DNA from: DATCYZ01 sp036526195
GTDB taxonomy: Bacteria > Pseudomonadota > Gammaproteobacteria > Burkholderiales > SG8-39
Assembly (NCBI GenBank): GCA_036526195.1
Contig: DATCYZ010000033.1
Coordinates: forward strand, 114,559 to 178,558
Length of the DNA stretch: 64,000 nt
Direction of reading: 5' to 3'
Below are positions 18,102-25,811 of the stretch, piece after piece. Position 1 is the stretch's first letter. Every line of letters starts with the position of its first letter. Made by a program: the position numbers and the translations under genes. Below the pieces are notes generated by a model. It saw nothing but the letters and a program-made list of their open reading frames with translations. It did not search any database and was not told where the DNA came from.

Positions 18102-18740
18102 ATGAACCGAGTCGCAGTGATCGGCGCCGTCGTGGCGCTCCTTGGGTGGGGCGGCGCGGTGCACGCGCAGGCACCCGCCAAGGCTGACGCAGCCAGGGGG
18201 CAGAAGATCGCGACGCAGGTGTGCGCCGCCTGCCACATGGGGGACGGCAACAGCGAGCAGGCCGTAAATCCAAAGCTCGCGGGACAGATCCCGGAGTACC
18301 TTGCCAAGCAGCTGGCCAACTTCAAGGCCGGTGACGGCAAGAAGGCGGCGCGCGAAAACGCCGTGATGGCAGGCATGGTGGCCGGCCTGTCGGCGGACGA
18401 CATGCAGGATCTTGCCAAGTACTACGGCAGGCAGAAGCTGAAGCCGGCCGCGGCGGGCGACAAGGACCTTGCCGCGCTCGGGCAGAAACTTTACCGCGGC
18501 GGCAACATGGCGAGCGGCGTTGCCGCCTGCGCCGGTTGCCACGGTCCGGCCGGGGCGGGGATTCCCGCGCAGTACCCGCGGATCGCGGGCCAGTTTTCGG
18601 CCTACATCGAAGCGCAGCTCAAGGCGTTCCGTGACGGCTCGCGCGCGAATGACGCCAACGGCATGATGCGCGGGGTGGCCGCGCGCATGAGCGATCGCGA
18701 AATCAAGGCAGTCGCGGAGTACACCGCAGGCCTGCGCTGA
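18102..18740 (+). CDS. Dihaem cytochrome c4-type protein
   Basis: A 212-residue periplasmic cytochrome: signal peptide residues 1-23 (cleavage after VHA), first haem site VCAACH near residue 42 and second CAGCH near residue 143, with a Met-containing axial-ligand segment in each half (NAVMAGMVAGLS; GMMRGVAARMS). The two-domain layout fits cytochrome c4, an electron donor to terminal oxidases. The ATG at 18102 is the only one giving a signal peptide. A Rho-independent terminator follows. Confidence 0.9.
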   Translation: MNRVAVIGAVVALLGWGGAVHAQAPAKADAARGQKIATQVCAACHMGDGNSEQAVNPKLAGQIPEYLAKQLANFKAGDGKKAARENAVMAGMVAGLSADDMQDLAKYYGRQKLKPAAAGDKDLAALGQKLYRGGNMASGVAACAGCHGPAGAGIPAQYPRIAGQFSAYIEAQLKAFRDGSRANDANGMMRGVAARMSDREIKAVAEYTAGLR

Positions 18741-18787
18741 CAACGTGCCGGAAGGCGCCACGCGTGGCGCATCGAAGCAGCCCTGCC

Positions 18788-18813
18788 GGGGCGGGCGAGA
18801 GTCCGCCCCTTTT
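18788..18813 (+). terminator. Rho-independent terminator after the cytochrome c4 gene
   Basis: A 7-bp all-GC stem GGGGCGG/CCGCCCC (18788-18794 with 18803-18809), with an 8-nt loop, is followed directly by TTTT. It lies about 50 nt after the stop codon and 22 nt before the next start. Confidence 0.8.
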
Positions 18814-18834
18814 GCATTGCGCGGCGTGCGCTGA

Positions 18835-20235
18835 ATGCTCGACTTGATTGTCATCGGCTCTGGTCCCGGCGGGTTTCGCGCCGCGATGCTTGCCGCGCAG
18901 GGCGGCCTCAGGGTCGCGCTGGTCGAGCGCGACGACTGGGGCGGCGCCTGCCTGAACCGGGGGTGCGTGCCGAAGAAGGCGTGGTATCGCACCGCGCGGC
19001 TGGCAGCGGCCGCACCCGGATTTGCGCGCCGGGGCCTGTCGGGGTCCCTTGCGCCGGATTTTCCTGCCGCGTGGCGCTACCAGCGCGAAGTCGTATCGAC
19101 CGTGCGTGCGAGCTACGTCGCCTGGCTCGATCGTCTCGGCGTTCGCCGCGTGGAGGGCGCCGCGCGCTTCGTCGATCCCCGGCGCGTGCGGATCGAGGGC
19201 AAGCGCGATGGTGAAACGATCGCAGCGCGCCACACGATCATCGCCACCGGCTCGCGTCCGCAGCGGCCGCCCTGGCTGCGCGCGGGCGGTACGAAGGTCC
19301 TGGACACCGATGCCCTGTTCGAACGGCCGCCGCCCGAGGGCGGGCGCGTCGCGCTCCTCGGCAGCGGGGCGGTCGGCACCGAGATGGCGTTCATCCTGGG
19401 GCAACTCGGGATCGAGCTCGTCTGGTTGACCGGACAGGCGCCGCTGTCGTCGATGGCGTTCAGCGCGCCGGCGAAGAAACGCCTTGGCGAGGCACTCGCT
19501 GCGCAGGGCGTTGCCGCGCGCACCGGGTCGCGCCCGCTCGCCTGCCGCGTCGCGGGCGACGCGATCACACTCGAGTTGCCCGGGCATACGCAGCTGGAAG
19601 TCGACTGGGTGCTGGCCGGCACCGGACGGGTGCCGAACACCGATTCCCTGGATCTCGCCGCGGCGGGGGTGCGCGTCGATGCGCGCGGCTTCGTGGCGGT
19701 CGATGCGGCGCAGCGCACCAGCGTCGAAGGCGTGTACGCGATCGGGGATTGCGCGAATCCGGCCATGAGCGCGAACCACGCGCTGGCCGATGCGGGCGTT
19801 GCGATCAACTCGATCGTCTCGCCGCGCGCGGCGCCAGGGCCGCGTCCCTGGGTCCCCGAAGTGATCTATTCGGCGCTCGAACTCGCGCGCGTCGGCGCGA
19901 CCGAGGACGCGCTCGAGGCCGGCGAGATCGAGTACGCCACCGGGTTCTCTTCCTTCGAGGCGAGCCCCGCGGCGCTCGCCGATGATGCCGCAGACGGCTA
20001 CGTGCGGCTGCTGGCGGCGAGCGAGGGCGGCGCGCTGCTCGGCTGCGAGATCGTCGGCGCCGAGGCGGGCGAACTGATCCAGCTGGCCGCCCCCGGCATG
20101 CCCGGCGAGGCGCTCCTCGCGCGTCTCGCGCGCGCCGGCGTCGCGCATCCGAGCCTGGGCGAGACCTTCGCCGACGCCGCCGAGTCCCTGGTCTCCGGGT
20201 GGGGGTTCAGGCGGGGCGGCGCCGGCGCGGCGTAG
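18835..20235 (+). CDS. Dihydrolipoamide dehydrogenase-like FAD/NAD disulfide oxidoreductase
   Basis: A 466-residue class I pyridine nucleotide-disulfide reductase. The FAD loop is IGSGPGGFRAAMLA; the redox pair is in WGGACLNRGCVPKKA; the NAD loop is LLGSGAVGTEMAF; the FAD ribityl motif is GVYAIGDCA. The C-terminal AHPSLGETFADA holds the His-Glu dyad of lipoamide dehydrogenases. No 2-oxoacid dehydrogenase E1/E2 genes are nearby, so it may serve another disulfide or a remote complex. It has its own transcript after the upstream terminator. Confidence 0.85.
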   Translation: MLDLIVIGSGPGGFRAAMLAAQGGLRVALVERDDWGGACLNRGCVPKKAWYRTARLAAAAPGFARRGLSGSLAPDFPAAWRYQREVVSTVRASYVAWLDRLGVRRVEGAARFVDPRRVRIEGKRDGETIAARHTIIATGSRPQRPPWLRAGGTKVLDTDALFERPPPEGGRVALLGSGAVGTEMAFILGQLGIELVWLTGQAPLSSMAFSAPAKKRLGEALAAQGVAARTGSRPLACRVAGDAITLELPGHTQLEVDWVLAGTGRVPNTDSLDLAAAGVRVDARGFVAVDAAQRTSVEGVYAIGDCANPAMSANHALADAGVAINSIVSPRAAPGPRPWVPEVIYSALELARVGATEDALEAGEIEYATGFSSFEASPAALADDAADGYVRLLAASEGGALLGCEIVGAEAGELIQLAAPGMPGEALLARLARAGVAHPSLGETFADAAESLVSGWGFRRGGAGAA

Positions 20236-20283
20236 CCGCGGGAATAATCGGCGCCGGCGCCCTGTTGGCAGGGCAGAATCGAC

Positions 20284-20973
20284 ATGACCTCCGCCGCCCC
20301 CGTATCCACTCCCGCTTGGGATCTGCCGGTGCGCCTATTTCACTGGGCGCTGGTGCTGCTCGTCGTTGGCTCGGTGGTCACCGGCCTCCTCGGGGGCAAC
20401 CTGATGGTCTGGCACATGCGCTTCGGCTACGCGATCCTCGCGCTGGTGCTGTTTCGCCTGCTCTGGGGTCTGGCCGGCAGCAGCACGGCGCGCTTCAGCG
20501 ATTTCCTCTACGGGCCGCGTCGTGTCGCGGGCTTTGCCGGCGCGCTCCTCAAGCGGCGCGAGGCGCACTACCTCGGCCACAATCCGCTCGGCGGGTGGAT
20601 GGTCGTGGTGCTGCTTGCGGCGCTCCTCTTCCAGGCCTCGAGCGGCCTGTTCGCGAACGACGACATCGCCGTCGAGGGTCCGCTCTACCCGTTCATCGGC
20701 AAGGACCTGAGCGACCGGCTCACCGGCCTGCACAAGCTGAACATCAAGCTGATCTACGGGCTGGTGGCGCTGCATGTCGCGGCGGTGCTGTTCCACTGGC
20801 TCGCACGCGGCGAGAACCTCGTGCGAGCGATGTTCTCGGGCGACAAGCAACTGCCGCCGGGCACGCCGGGGGCGCCCGCGCGCTTTGCTGGCGGCGGGCG
20901 CGCGCTGGCGCTCGCGATCCTGAGCGGCCTCGCCGTCTGGCTGCTCGTGACCCAACCTTTTTCCAACCCCTGA
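20284..20973 (+). CDS. Cytochrome b561-family membrane protein
   Basis: A 229-residue integral membrane cytochrome of the bacterial b561/Ni-Fe-hydrogenase b-subunit type. It has four main hydrophobic helices with candidate haem-ligand histidines in VRLFHWALVLL, MVWHMRFGYA, GLHKLNIKL and VALHVAAVLFHW. The C-terminal 55 residues add one more hydrophobic helix. It ends 13 nt before the cytochrome c' gene, suggesting that the two form a small redox unit. Confidence 0.85.
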   Translation: MTSAAPVSTPAWDLPVRLFHWALVLLVVGSVVTGLLGGNLMVWHMRFGYAILALVLFRLLWGLAGSSTARFSDFLYGPRRVAGFAGALLKRREAHYLGHNPLGGWMVVVLLAALLFQASSGLFANDDIAVEGPLYPFIGKDLSDRLTGLHKLNIKLIYGLVALHVAAVLFHWLARGENLVRAMFSGDKQLPPGTPGAPARFAGGGRALALAILSGLAVWLLVTQPFSNP

Positions 20974-20986
20974 CAGGGAGATGTCG

Positions 20987-21466
20987 ATGACACGATTCAC
21001 CAAGATCGGGCTTGCGCTTGCACTGACCGCCAGCGCCACGTCCATTGCCTATGCACAGATGAAGCCCGAGGATGCGATTCGCGCGCGCCAGTCCATCATG
21101 CGCGTGGTGGCCCTCAATTTCGGTCCCGTGGCGCAGATGGCGCAGGGCAAGATGCCCTGGAACAAGGAGGCCTTCGTCGCCAATGCGCTGCGCCTCGAGT
21201 CGGTCTGGGCGATGAACCCGCACCGCTTCTTCCCGGCGGGCAGCGACAAGGCGGTGGCGGGCGCGAAGATCGCGTCGTTTACCGACGCGACGCCCGAGGC
21301 CTGGTCGAAGGGCGAGGATTTCAAGAAAGCCTTCGACGGCAATACCCAGGCCATTGCGAAGCTTGCCGCCGCTGCCAAGTCCGGCGACGAAGCTGCCATG
21401 AAATCGGCCGCTGGCGACGTCGGCAAGGCCTGCAAGGTCTGCCACGACGACTTCAGGGCGAAGTAA
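20987..21466 (+). CDS. Cytochrome c' (class II c-type cytochrome)
   Basis: A periplasmic four-helix-bundle cytochrome of about 159 residues: signal peptide MTRFTKIGLALALTASA (cleavage near AYA), a KPEDAIRARQSIMR helix, and the haem site CKVCH at the extreme C-terminus, as in all class II proteins. The ATG at 20987 is preferred over 20981 because AGGGAG ends 6 nt before it. Members bind NO or act in electron transfer; pairing with cytochrome b561 is a recurrent arrangement. Confidence 0.9.
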   Translation: MTRFTKIGLALALTASATSIAYAQMKPEDAIRARQSIMRVVALNFGPVAQMAQGKMPWNKEAFVANALRLESVWAMNPHRFFPAGSDKAVAGAKIASFTDATPEAWSKGEDFKKAFDGNTQAIAKLAAAAKSGDEAAMKSAAGDVGKACKVCHDDFRAK

Positions 21467-21532
21467 GCCGTCGCGCGGCGGCCGTCCGGCTGGCGTACCG
21501 CAGCCGGACCCGCCTGCGTGATAATGCGCCGG

Positions 21533-22033
21533 ATGAGGGATTCCGACGCCGTCGTTGCGCTGATTCCGCGACTTCGCCGCTACGCGCGCGCGCTGGTCGG
21601 CGATCGCGGTGCGGCCGACGACCTGGTGCAGGACACGCTCGAACGTGCACTGGTCAAGTTCCACCTCTGGCGGCCGGGCAGCGACCTGCGGGCGTGGCTG
21701 TTCGCCATCATGCACAACGTGCACGTGAACCACGTGCGCGCGCGGCGCGAGTTTGCGCCGCTCGACGACGAGACGCTGGAGATCCCGGTGCGCGCAACGC
21801 AGGAGGTCGCGCTGCAGGGGCGCGACCTCGGGCGCGCGGTGGCGCAACTGCCCGACGGGCAGCGCGAAGTGCTGCTGCTCGTCGTGCTCGAGGACATGAG
21901 CTACCAGGACGTTGCGGAAGCGCTCGGAATCCCGATCGGCACCGTGATGTCGCGCCTTTCGCGGGCACGCGAGAAGGTGCGCACGTCGATGGAAGGGTTG
22001 CCCGGCCCGGGGCGTTTGCAGGTTGTGAAGTGA
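21533..22033 (+). CDS. ECF-type RNA polymerase sigma factor
   Basis: About 166 residues: sigma-2 region (IPRLRRYARALVGDRGAADDLVQDTLERAL), short linker and sigma-4 region (YQDVAEALGIPIGTVMSRLSRAREKV). No other domains. The ATG at 21533 is chosen because it starts the usual DSDAVVALIPRLRRYAR N-terminus; ATG 21524 and GTG 21518 are alternatives. A GATAAT hexamer at 21520-21525 ends 7 nt before the start, so the message may be leaderless. It is followed 7 nt later by its likely anti-sigma partner. Confidence 0.88.
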   Translation: MRDSDAVVALIPRLRRYARALVGDRGAADDLVQDTLERALVKFHLWRPGSDLRAWLFAIMHNVHVNHVRARREFAPLDDETLEIPVRATQEVALQGRDLGRAVAQLPDGQREVLLLVVLEDMSYQDVAEALGIPIGTVMSRLSRAREKVRTSMEGLPGPGRLQVVK

Positions 22034-22040
22034 TGCCATC

Positions 22041-22805
22041 ATGAGCGAATCCTTTCCCACCGAATCCGACCTGCACGCCTGGCTCGACGGCCGGCTGCCG
22101 GCGGCGCGGCGCGACGAAGTCGAGGCCTGGCTGGCCGCGCGTCCGGAAGAGGCGGCCCGGCTGGCGGCCTACCACGCGCACGATTCGGCACTGCGCGCGC
22201 TGCACCAGCCGGTACTCGAGGAGCCGGTCCCCGGCAGGCTGGTGCCGACGGTGCGCGTGCGCCGTGCGCGCGTGCTGCGTGTTGCCGCGGCCTTTGCCTG
22301 GATCGCGCTCGGCATGGTTGGCGGCTGGCAGATGCAGCGCGCCCTCCACCCGGCCGACCATGAGCCGGCGCCGGTGCCGATCGCGCGCAACGCGGCGATC
22401 GCGCACGCGACCTACTCCCCCGAAGTGCGCCACCCGGTCGAGGTGGGCGCGGACCAGGAACAGCACCTGGTGGCGTGGCTCTCCAAGCGGCTCGGCGCGC
22501 AGGTGCGCGCGCCGAAGCTCGAGGGCGTCGGCTACAGCCTGATCGGCGGCCGCCTGCTGCCGGGGGACGCGGGCCCGACCGCGCAGTTCATGTACCAGTG
22601 CAAGGCGGGCACCCGCATCACGTTGTACGTGCGCACCGAGGCGCCGGACCACGGCCAGACCGCGTTCCGCTATGCCGACGAAGGCAACGTGCGGGTGTTC
22701 TACTGGATCGACCGCACCATGGGGTACGCGCTGTCCTCGGGCGACGTCAGCAAGGCGGACCTGTACAAGGTGGCGACCTCGGTGTATTCGCAGCTCAATC
22801 CCTGA
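22041..22805 (+). CDS. Transmembrane anti-sigma factor (zinc motif absent)
   Basis: A 254-residue protein with an N-terminal cytoplasmic anti-sigma-like domain (DLHAWLDGRLPAARRDEVEAWL), one predicted membrane helix (about residues 78-98, VLRVAAAFAWIALGMVGGW), and a periplasmic domain of ~155 residues. The HxxxCxxC zinc motif of ZAS proteins is not present. Position directly after the ECF sigma gene and the topology support an anti-sigma role, so the periplasmic part would be the sensor. The signal is unknown; nearby periplasmic cytochromes are possible clients. Confidence 0.78.
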   Translation: MSESFPTESDLHAWLDGRLPAARRDEVEAWLAARPEEAARLAAYHAHDSALRALHQPVLEEPVPGRLVPTVRVRRARVLRVAAAFAWIALGMVGGWQMQRALHPADHEPAPVPIARNAAIAHATYSPEVRHPVEVGADQEQHLVAWLSKRLGAQVRAPKLEGVGYSLIGGRLLPGDAGPTAQFMYQCKAGTRITLYVRTEAPDHGQTAFRYADEGNVRVFYWIDRTMGYALSSGDVSKADLYKVATSVYSQLNP

Positions 22806-22850
22806 CGGCGCAGCGACCGCGGCGTTCGCCGCCGCGGCGCCGTCTGCGCT

Positions 22851-22880
22851 GGATGGAACCGCACTGCGTGCGGTTCATCC
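22851..22880. repeat. Strong inverted repeat downstream of the anti-sigma gene
   Basis: AACCGCAC (22857-22864) pairs with GTGCGGTT (22868-22875) around a TGC loop, and GGATG/CATCC extends the stem after a one-base bulge. There is no T-run, so it is a possible Rho-dependent end or mRNA stabiliser rather than a classic terminator. The rest of this 145-bp gap shows no gene. Confidence 0.45.
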
Positions 22881-22950
22881 CGCGCGAAACACGCCGTTGC
22901 GATGTGGCGTCAGGATCGCGCGCGATCGCGCTGTTCTGGTACCGTTTCGA

Positions 22951-24156
22951 ATGCGTACCGGGATCATGATTCGGCCATCGGCCGGGCAACGTACCGCCGC
23001 GGCGCTGGCCGCGGCCACGGTGTTCTTCCTGCCCAGCGGCACCCTCTACGCCTTCAGCGTGTTCTTGGTGCCGATGGAAACGCTGCTCGGTGTCGGGCGC
23101 ACTGCAATGAGCGTGGTGTTCGCGCTCGCCGCGGTGACGCTCACCGCGGGCATGAACCTCGCCCCGCGCCTGTATCGCACGATTGCGCCGGCGCGCCTCG
23201 CGCTTGCCTGCGGCCTGTGCAGCGGCGCCGGGCTGCTGCTCACCGCGACGGCCACGACCTTCGCGCAGTTCGTGCTCGGCTACGGCGTGCTGTTCGGCTT
23301 CGGCGCCGGCGTGGGCTTCATCGTCATGCAGCAGGGCGTGAACCAGGCGGTGAGCACCCATCGCGGCCTGGCCAACGGCTACGTGGTGAGCCTGTACCCG
23401 CTCGGCGCGATGATCGGCGCGCCGCTGATCGCCTGGTCGCTCGCCGCCGCGGGCCTGCGCTTCACGCTGCTGGCGCTCGCCTTCGCCATGCTGGCCGGCG
23501 GCCTGCTGGCCTCGGTCCTGATTCACTTCGCGGCGATCCGCATGCACGATGCCAGCGACGACGCGGAGAACGGCGCCGATCCGCAGTGGCCGCTGTTCCT
23601 GCGCCTGTCGACGGTGTTCTTCCTCGCGGCCGCGGCGGGGCTGATGGTGATGAGCCAGGTGGCGGAGATCGTGCGCGCCTACGGTGGGGCGACCGTGCTT
23701 GCGGTCGGCGCAACGACCCTGATCACCGGGGCGATCGCGGCGGCGCGCCTTGGCGGGGGCTGGCTTGCCGACCGTTTCCCGGTGCCGGTCGTGGCCGCCG
23801 GCGCGCACCTCTGGTCGCTCGCCGGCGCGATGCTGCTCGCGTTCTGGCCGCAACCGCTGGTGGCGGTGCCGGCGCTCGCCATGATCGGCATGGGCTACGG
23901 CTTCATCTCCGGGCTGACGGCGGGCGCGATCGCCCAGTACTGGCACCGCAACGCCTTCGGCAGCGTGGCGAGCCGCCTGTACATCGCCTGGTGTGTCGCG
24001 GCGCTCAGCCTGCCGGTGTTCGCCGGCTGGCTCTACGACCAGACGCAGGGCTACCGCGCAGCGGTGCTGATCGCCGGCGGGGTGAACCTGCTCGGTGTGT
24101 ACTTCGCGGCGGGTCTGCCACGCCGTGCCCGGTCGGTGCGTCCCGCGCCGGCCTGA
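22951..24156 (+). CDS. MFS transporter (OFA/monocarboxylate-like)
   Basis: A 401-residue major facilitator protein with about 12 membrane helices and a central cytoplasmic loop (DASDDAENGADP). The opening FLPSGTLYAFSVFLVPMETLLG and the GYGVLFGFGAGVGFIVMQQGVNQAV helix resemble the oxalate/formate antiporter (OFA) group. The ATG at 22951 is used; 22966 is an alternative and neither has a good ribosome site. Substrate not assignable, an organic acid being the family expectation. A 28-bp palindrome with a T-rich tail follows. Confidence 0.8.
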   Translation: MRTGIMIRPSAGQRTAAALAAATVFFLPSGTLYAFSVFLVPMETLLGVGRTAMSVVFALAAVTLTAGMNLAPRLYRTIAPARLALACGLCSGAGLLLTATATTFAQFVLGYGVLFGFGAGVGFIVMQQGVNQAVSTHRGLANGYVVSLYPLGAMIGAPLIAWSLAAAGLRFTLLALAFAMLAGGLLASVLIHFAAIRMHDASDDAENGADPQWPLFLRLSTVFFLAAAAGLMVMSQVAEIVRAYGGATVLAVGATTLITGAIAAARLGGGWLADRFPVPVVAAGAHLWSLAGAMLLAFWPQPLVAVPALAMIGMGYGFISGLTAGAIAQYWHRNAFGSVASRLYIAWCVAALSLPVFAGWLYDQTQGYRAAVLIAGGVNLLGVYFAAGLPRRARSVRPAPA

Positions 24157-24182
24157 GTCCCGGCGCGTGTCGCCGGCGTCGG

Positions 24183-24216
24183 CAAGATGTTCCCGATCGG
24201 GAACATCTTGGCTTTT
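24183..24216 (+). terminator. 28-bp perfect palindrome with T-rich tail (terminator and/or operator)
   Basis: Bases 24183-24210 form an uninterrupted 28-bp palindrome centred on GTTCCCGATCGGGAAC, followed by GCTTTTCTT. As RNA it gives a long hairpin ending transcripts of the MFS gene. The perfect symmetry, with no spared loop sequence, is also what a dimeric repressor operator looks like. It lies between convergent genes. Confidence 0.65.
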
Positions 24217-24226
24217 CTTGCGCCTG

Positions 24227-24898
24227 CTAGCGCATCAGCGCGTAGGGCCCGCCCCGCTCGACGGCGCGCTGGTACGCCGGCCGCGCATGGATGCGCTCGA
24301 GAAAGCCCACCAGCGCCTGGCGGCGCGCATTCAAACCGCCGCGTGCGGCCGCGGCCTCCAGCGGGAAGCTCATCTGGATGTCCGCGGCGGTGAAGTCCTG
24401 TCCGGCGAACCAGGGTCGGTCGGCAAGTTCCGCCTCCATCCAGTCGAGGTGGCGCGTGATTTGCGGCTCGATGAACCCGGTCTTCACCTTGCGGGCGATG
24501 GCGCGCGCCACCGGCCTGACGAAGAACGGCATCGGGCCGCGCTCGAGCCGGTCGAAGACCAGCTTCATCAATAGCGGCGGCATCGCCGAGCCCTCGGCGT
24601 AGTGCAACCAGTAGGTGTAGCGCAGCCGCTCCGGGGTCCCCGGTGGCGGGATGAAGCGCCCGCCACCGTGGCGCTCGACGAGGTACTCGACGATCGCCCC
24701 GGATTCGGCGACGGTCCGTTCTCCGTCAGTCACGACGGGCGACTTGCCCAGGGGGTGCACGCGCCGAAGTTCAGGCGGGGCGAGCGAGGTCTGCGCATCG
24801 CGCGCGTACCGTTGAACCTCGTACTCGAGCCCGAGTTCCTCCAGCAGCCAGAGCACCCGCTGCGAGCGCGAGTTCTCCAGGTGATGGACAACGATCAC
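24227..24898 (-). CDS. Glutathione S-transferase family protein
   Basis: A 223-residue GST: N-terminal thioredoxin-fold domain with HHLENSRSQRVLWLLEEL (catalytic Ser/Asn region), the cis-Pro loop KSPVVTDGERTVAESGAIVEYL, and an all-helical C-terminal domain with WFAGQDFTAADIQMSFPLEA. The GTG start at 24898 overlaps the stop of the NYN gene by 4 nt, and places the first beta strand at residue 2. Substrate unknown. Confidence 0.88.
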   Translation of the reverse strand: MIVVHHLENSRSQRVLWLLEELGLEYEVQRYARDAQTSLAPPELRRVHPLGKSPVVTDGERTVAESGAIVEYLVERHGGGRFIPPPGTPERLRYTYWLHYAEGSAMPPLLMKLVFDRLERGPMPFFVRPVARAIARKVKTGFIEPQITRHLDWMEAELADRPWFAGQDFTAADIQMSFPLEAAAARGGLNARRQALVGFLERIHARPAYQRAVERGGPYALMR

Positions 24899-25713
24899 GC
24901 GCCGGCGGCGGCCCGGCTGATGATGTAGCCGCCCGATTTCTCGTCGCGCTCGAGCTGGAAGAGCTTGCGCTTGCCGGCTTCCTCGAGCAGGTCGGAGAAG
25001 GCGCGAAAGCCGTAGTAGGACTCGTTGAAGCCCGGGTTGCGGCGCTTCAGCGCCTGCTTGACCATCGAGCCCCAGACCTTCTCGCCCTCGCCGCGTTCCG
25101 CGATCAGGGCTTCGAAGGTCTCGAGCGCGAGGTCGAGCGCCTCCTGGTGCTTGTCCTCGCTGCCGGCGCTGTCCTTCGCGCCCTTGGCGGGCTTGGCATC
25201 GCGGCGCTTCTTCGCGGCGCGCCGCTTGACCTCGTCCTCGCGTACCAGGTCGTCGTAGAAAACGAACTCGTCGCAGTTGGCGATCAGCAGGTCGGAGGTG
25301 GAGTTCTTCACCCCGACGCCGATCACGGTCTTGGCGTTCTCGCGCAGCTTCGAGACCAGCGGCGAGAAATCCGAATCGCCGCTGACGATGACGAAGGTGT
25401 CGACGTGCGCCTTGGTGTAGCAAAGGTCGAGCGCGTCCACCACCATGCGGATGTCGGCGGAGTTCTTGCCCGACATGCGCACATGCGGGATCTCGATCAA
25501 CTCGAACGAGGCGCCGTGCATCGAGGCCTTGAAGGCCTTGTAGCGCTCCCAGTCGCAGTAGGCCTTCTTGACGACGATCGAGCCCTTGAGCAGCAATCGC
25601 TCGAGCACCTTGCCGATGTCGAACTGGGCGTATTTGGCGTCCTGCACCCCGAGCGCTACGTTCTCGAAGTCGCAGAACACCGCGAGATTGCGGGTTTCCT
25701 GGGAGGCGGCCAT
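24895..25713 (-). CDS. NYN-domain nuclease-like protein with C-terminal OST-HTH/LOTUS domain
   Basis: A 272-residue protein. Residues ~8-155 form a NYN (PIN-like) domain with the acidic residues of the family: FCDFENVA, a conserved SADIRMVVDA and the SGDSDFSPLV loop. A Lys/Ala-rich linker (about 165-190) leads to a C-terminal LOTUS/OST-HTH-like domain (VWGSMVKQALKRRNPGFNESYYGF, then LFQLERDEKSGGYII). NYN domains are predicted metal-dependent RNases and LOTUS domains bind RNA, so a role in RNA processing is likely but untested. First gene of a pair with the GST. Confidence 0.85.
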   Translation of the reverse strand: MAASQETRNLAVFCDFENVALGVQDAKYAQFDIGKVLERLLLKGSIVVKKAYCDWERYKAFKASMHGASFELIEIPHVRMSGKNSADIRMVVDALDLCYTKAHVDTFVIVSGDSDFSPLVSKLRENAKTVIGVGVKNSTSDLLIANCDEFVFYDDLVREDEVKRRAAKKRRDAKPAKGAKDSAGSEDKHQEALDLALETFEALIAERGEGEKVWGSMVKQALKRRNPGFNESYYGFRAFSDLLEEAGKRKLFQLERDEKSGGYIISRAAAGA

Positions 25714-25811
25714 GCGCGATGCTAGCAGAAGGCCTCCCGCGCAGTGAAACGCGCACCCCCGGGGGAGCGCCCTGCCCGTATCATCGCCCCACCTTCTCCA
25801 GGAGCCTCCCC

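Noticed and set aside
24227..25756. Apparent fusion of GST to an upstream ~280-residue region
   Set aside because: The upstream part is an alternative frame of the NYN gene. The GTG at 24898 starts the GST fold at residue 2.
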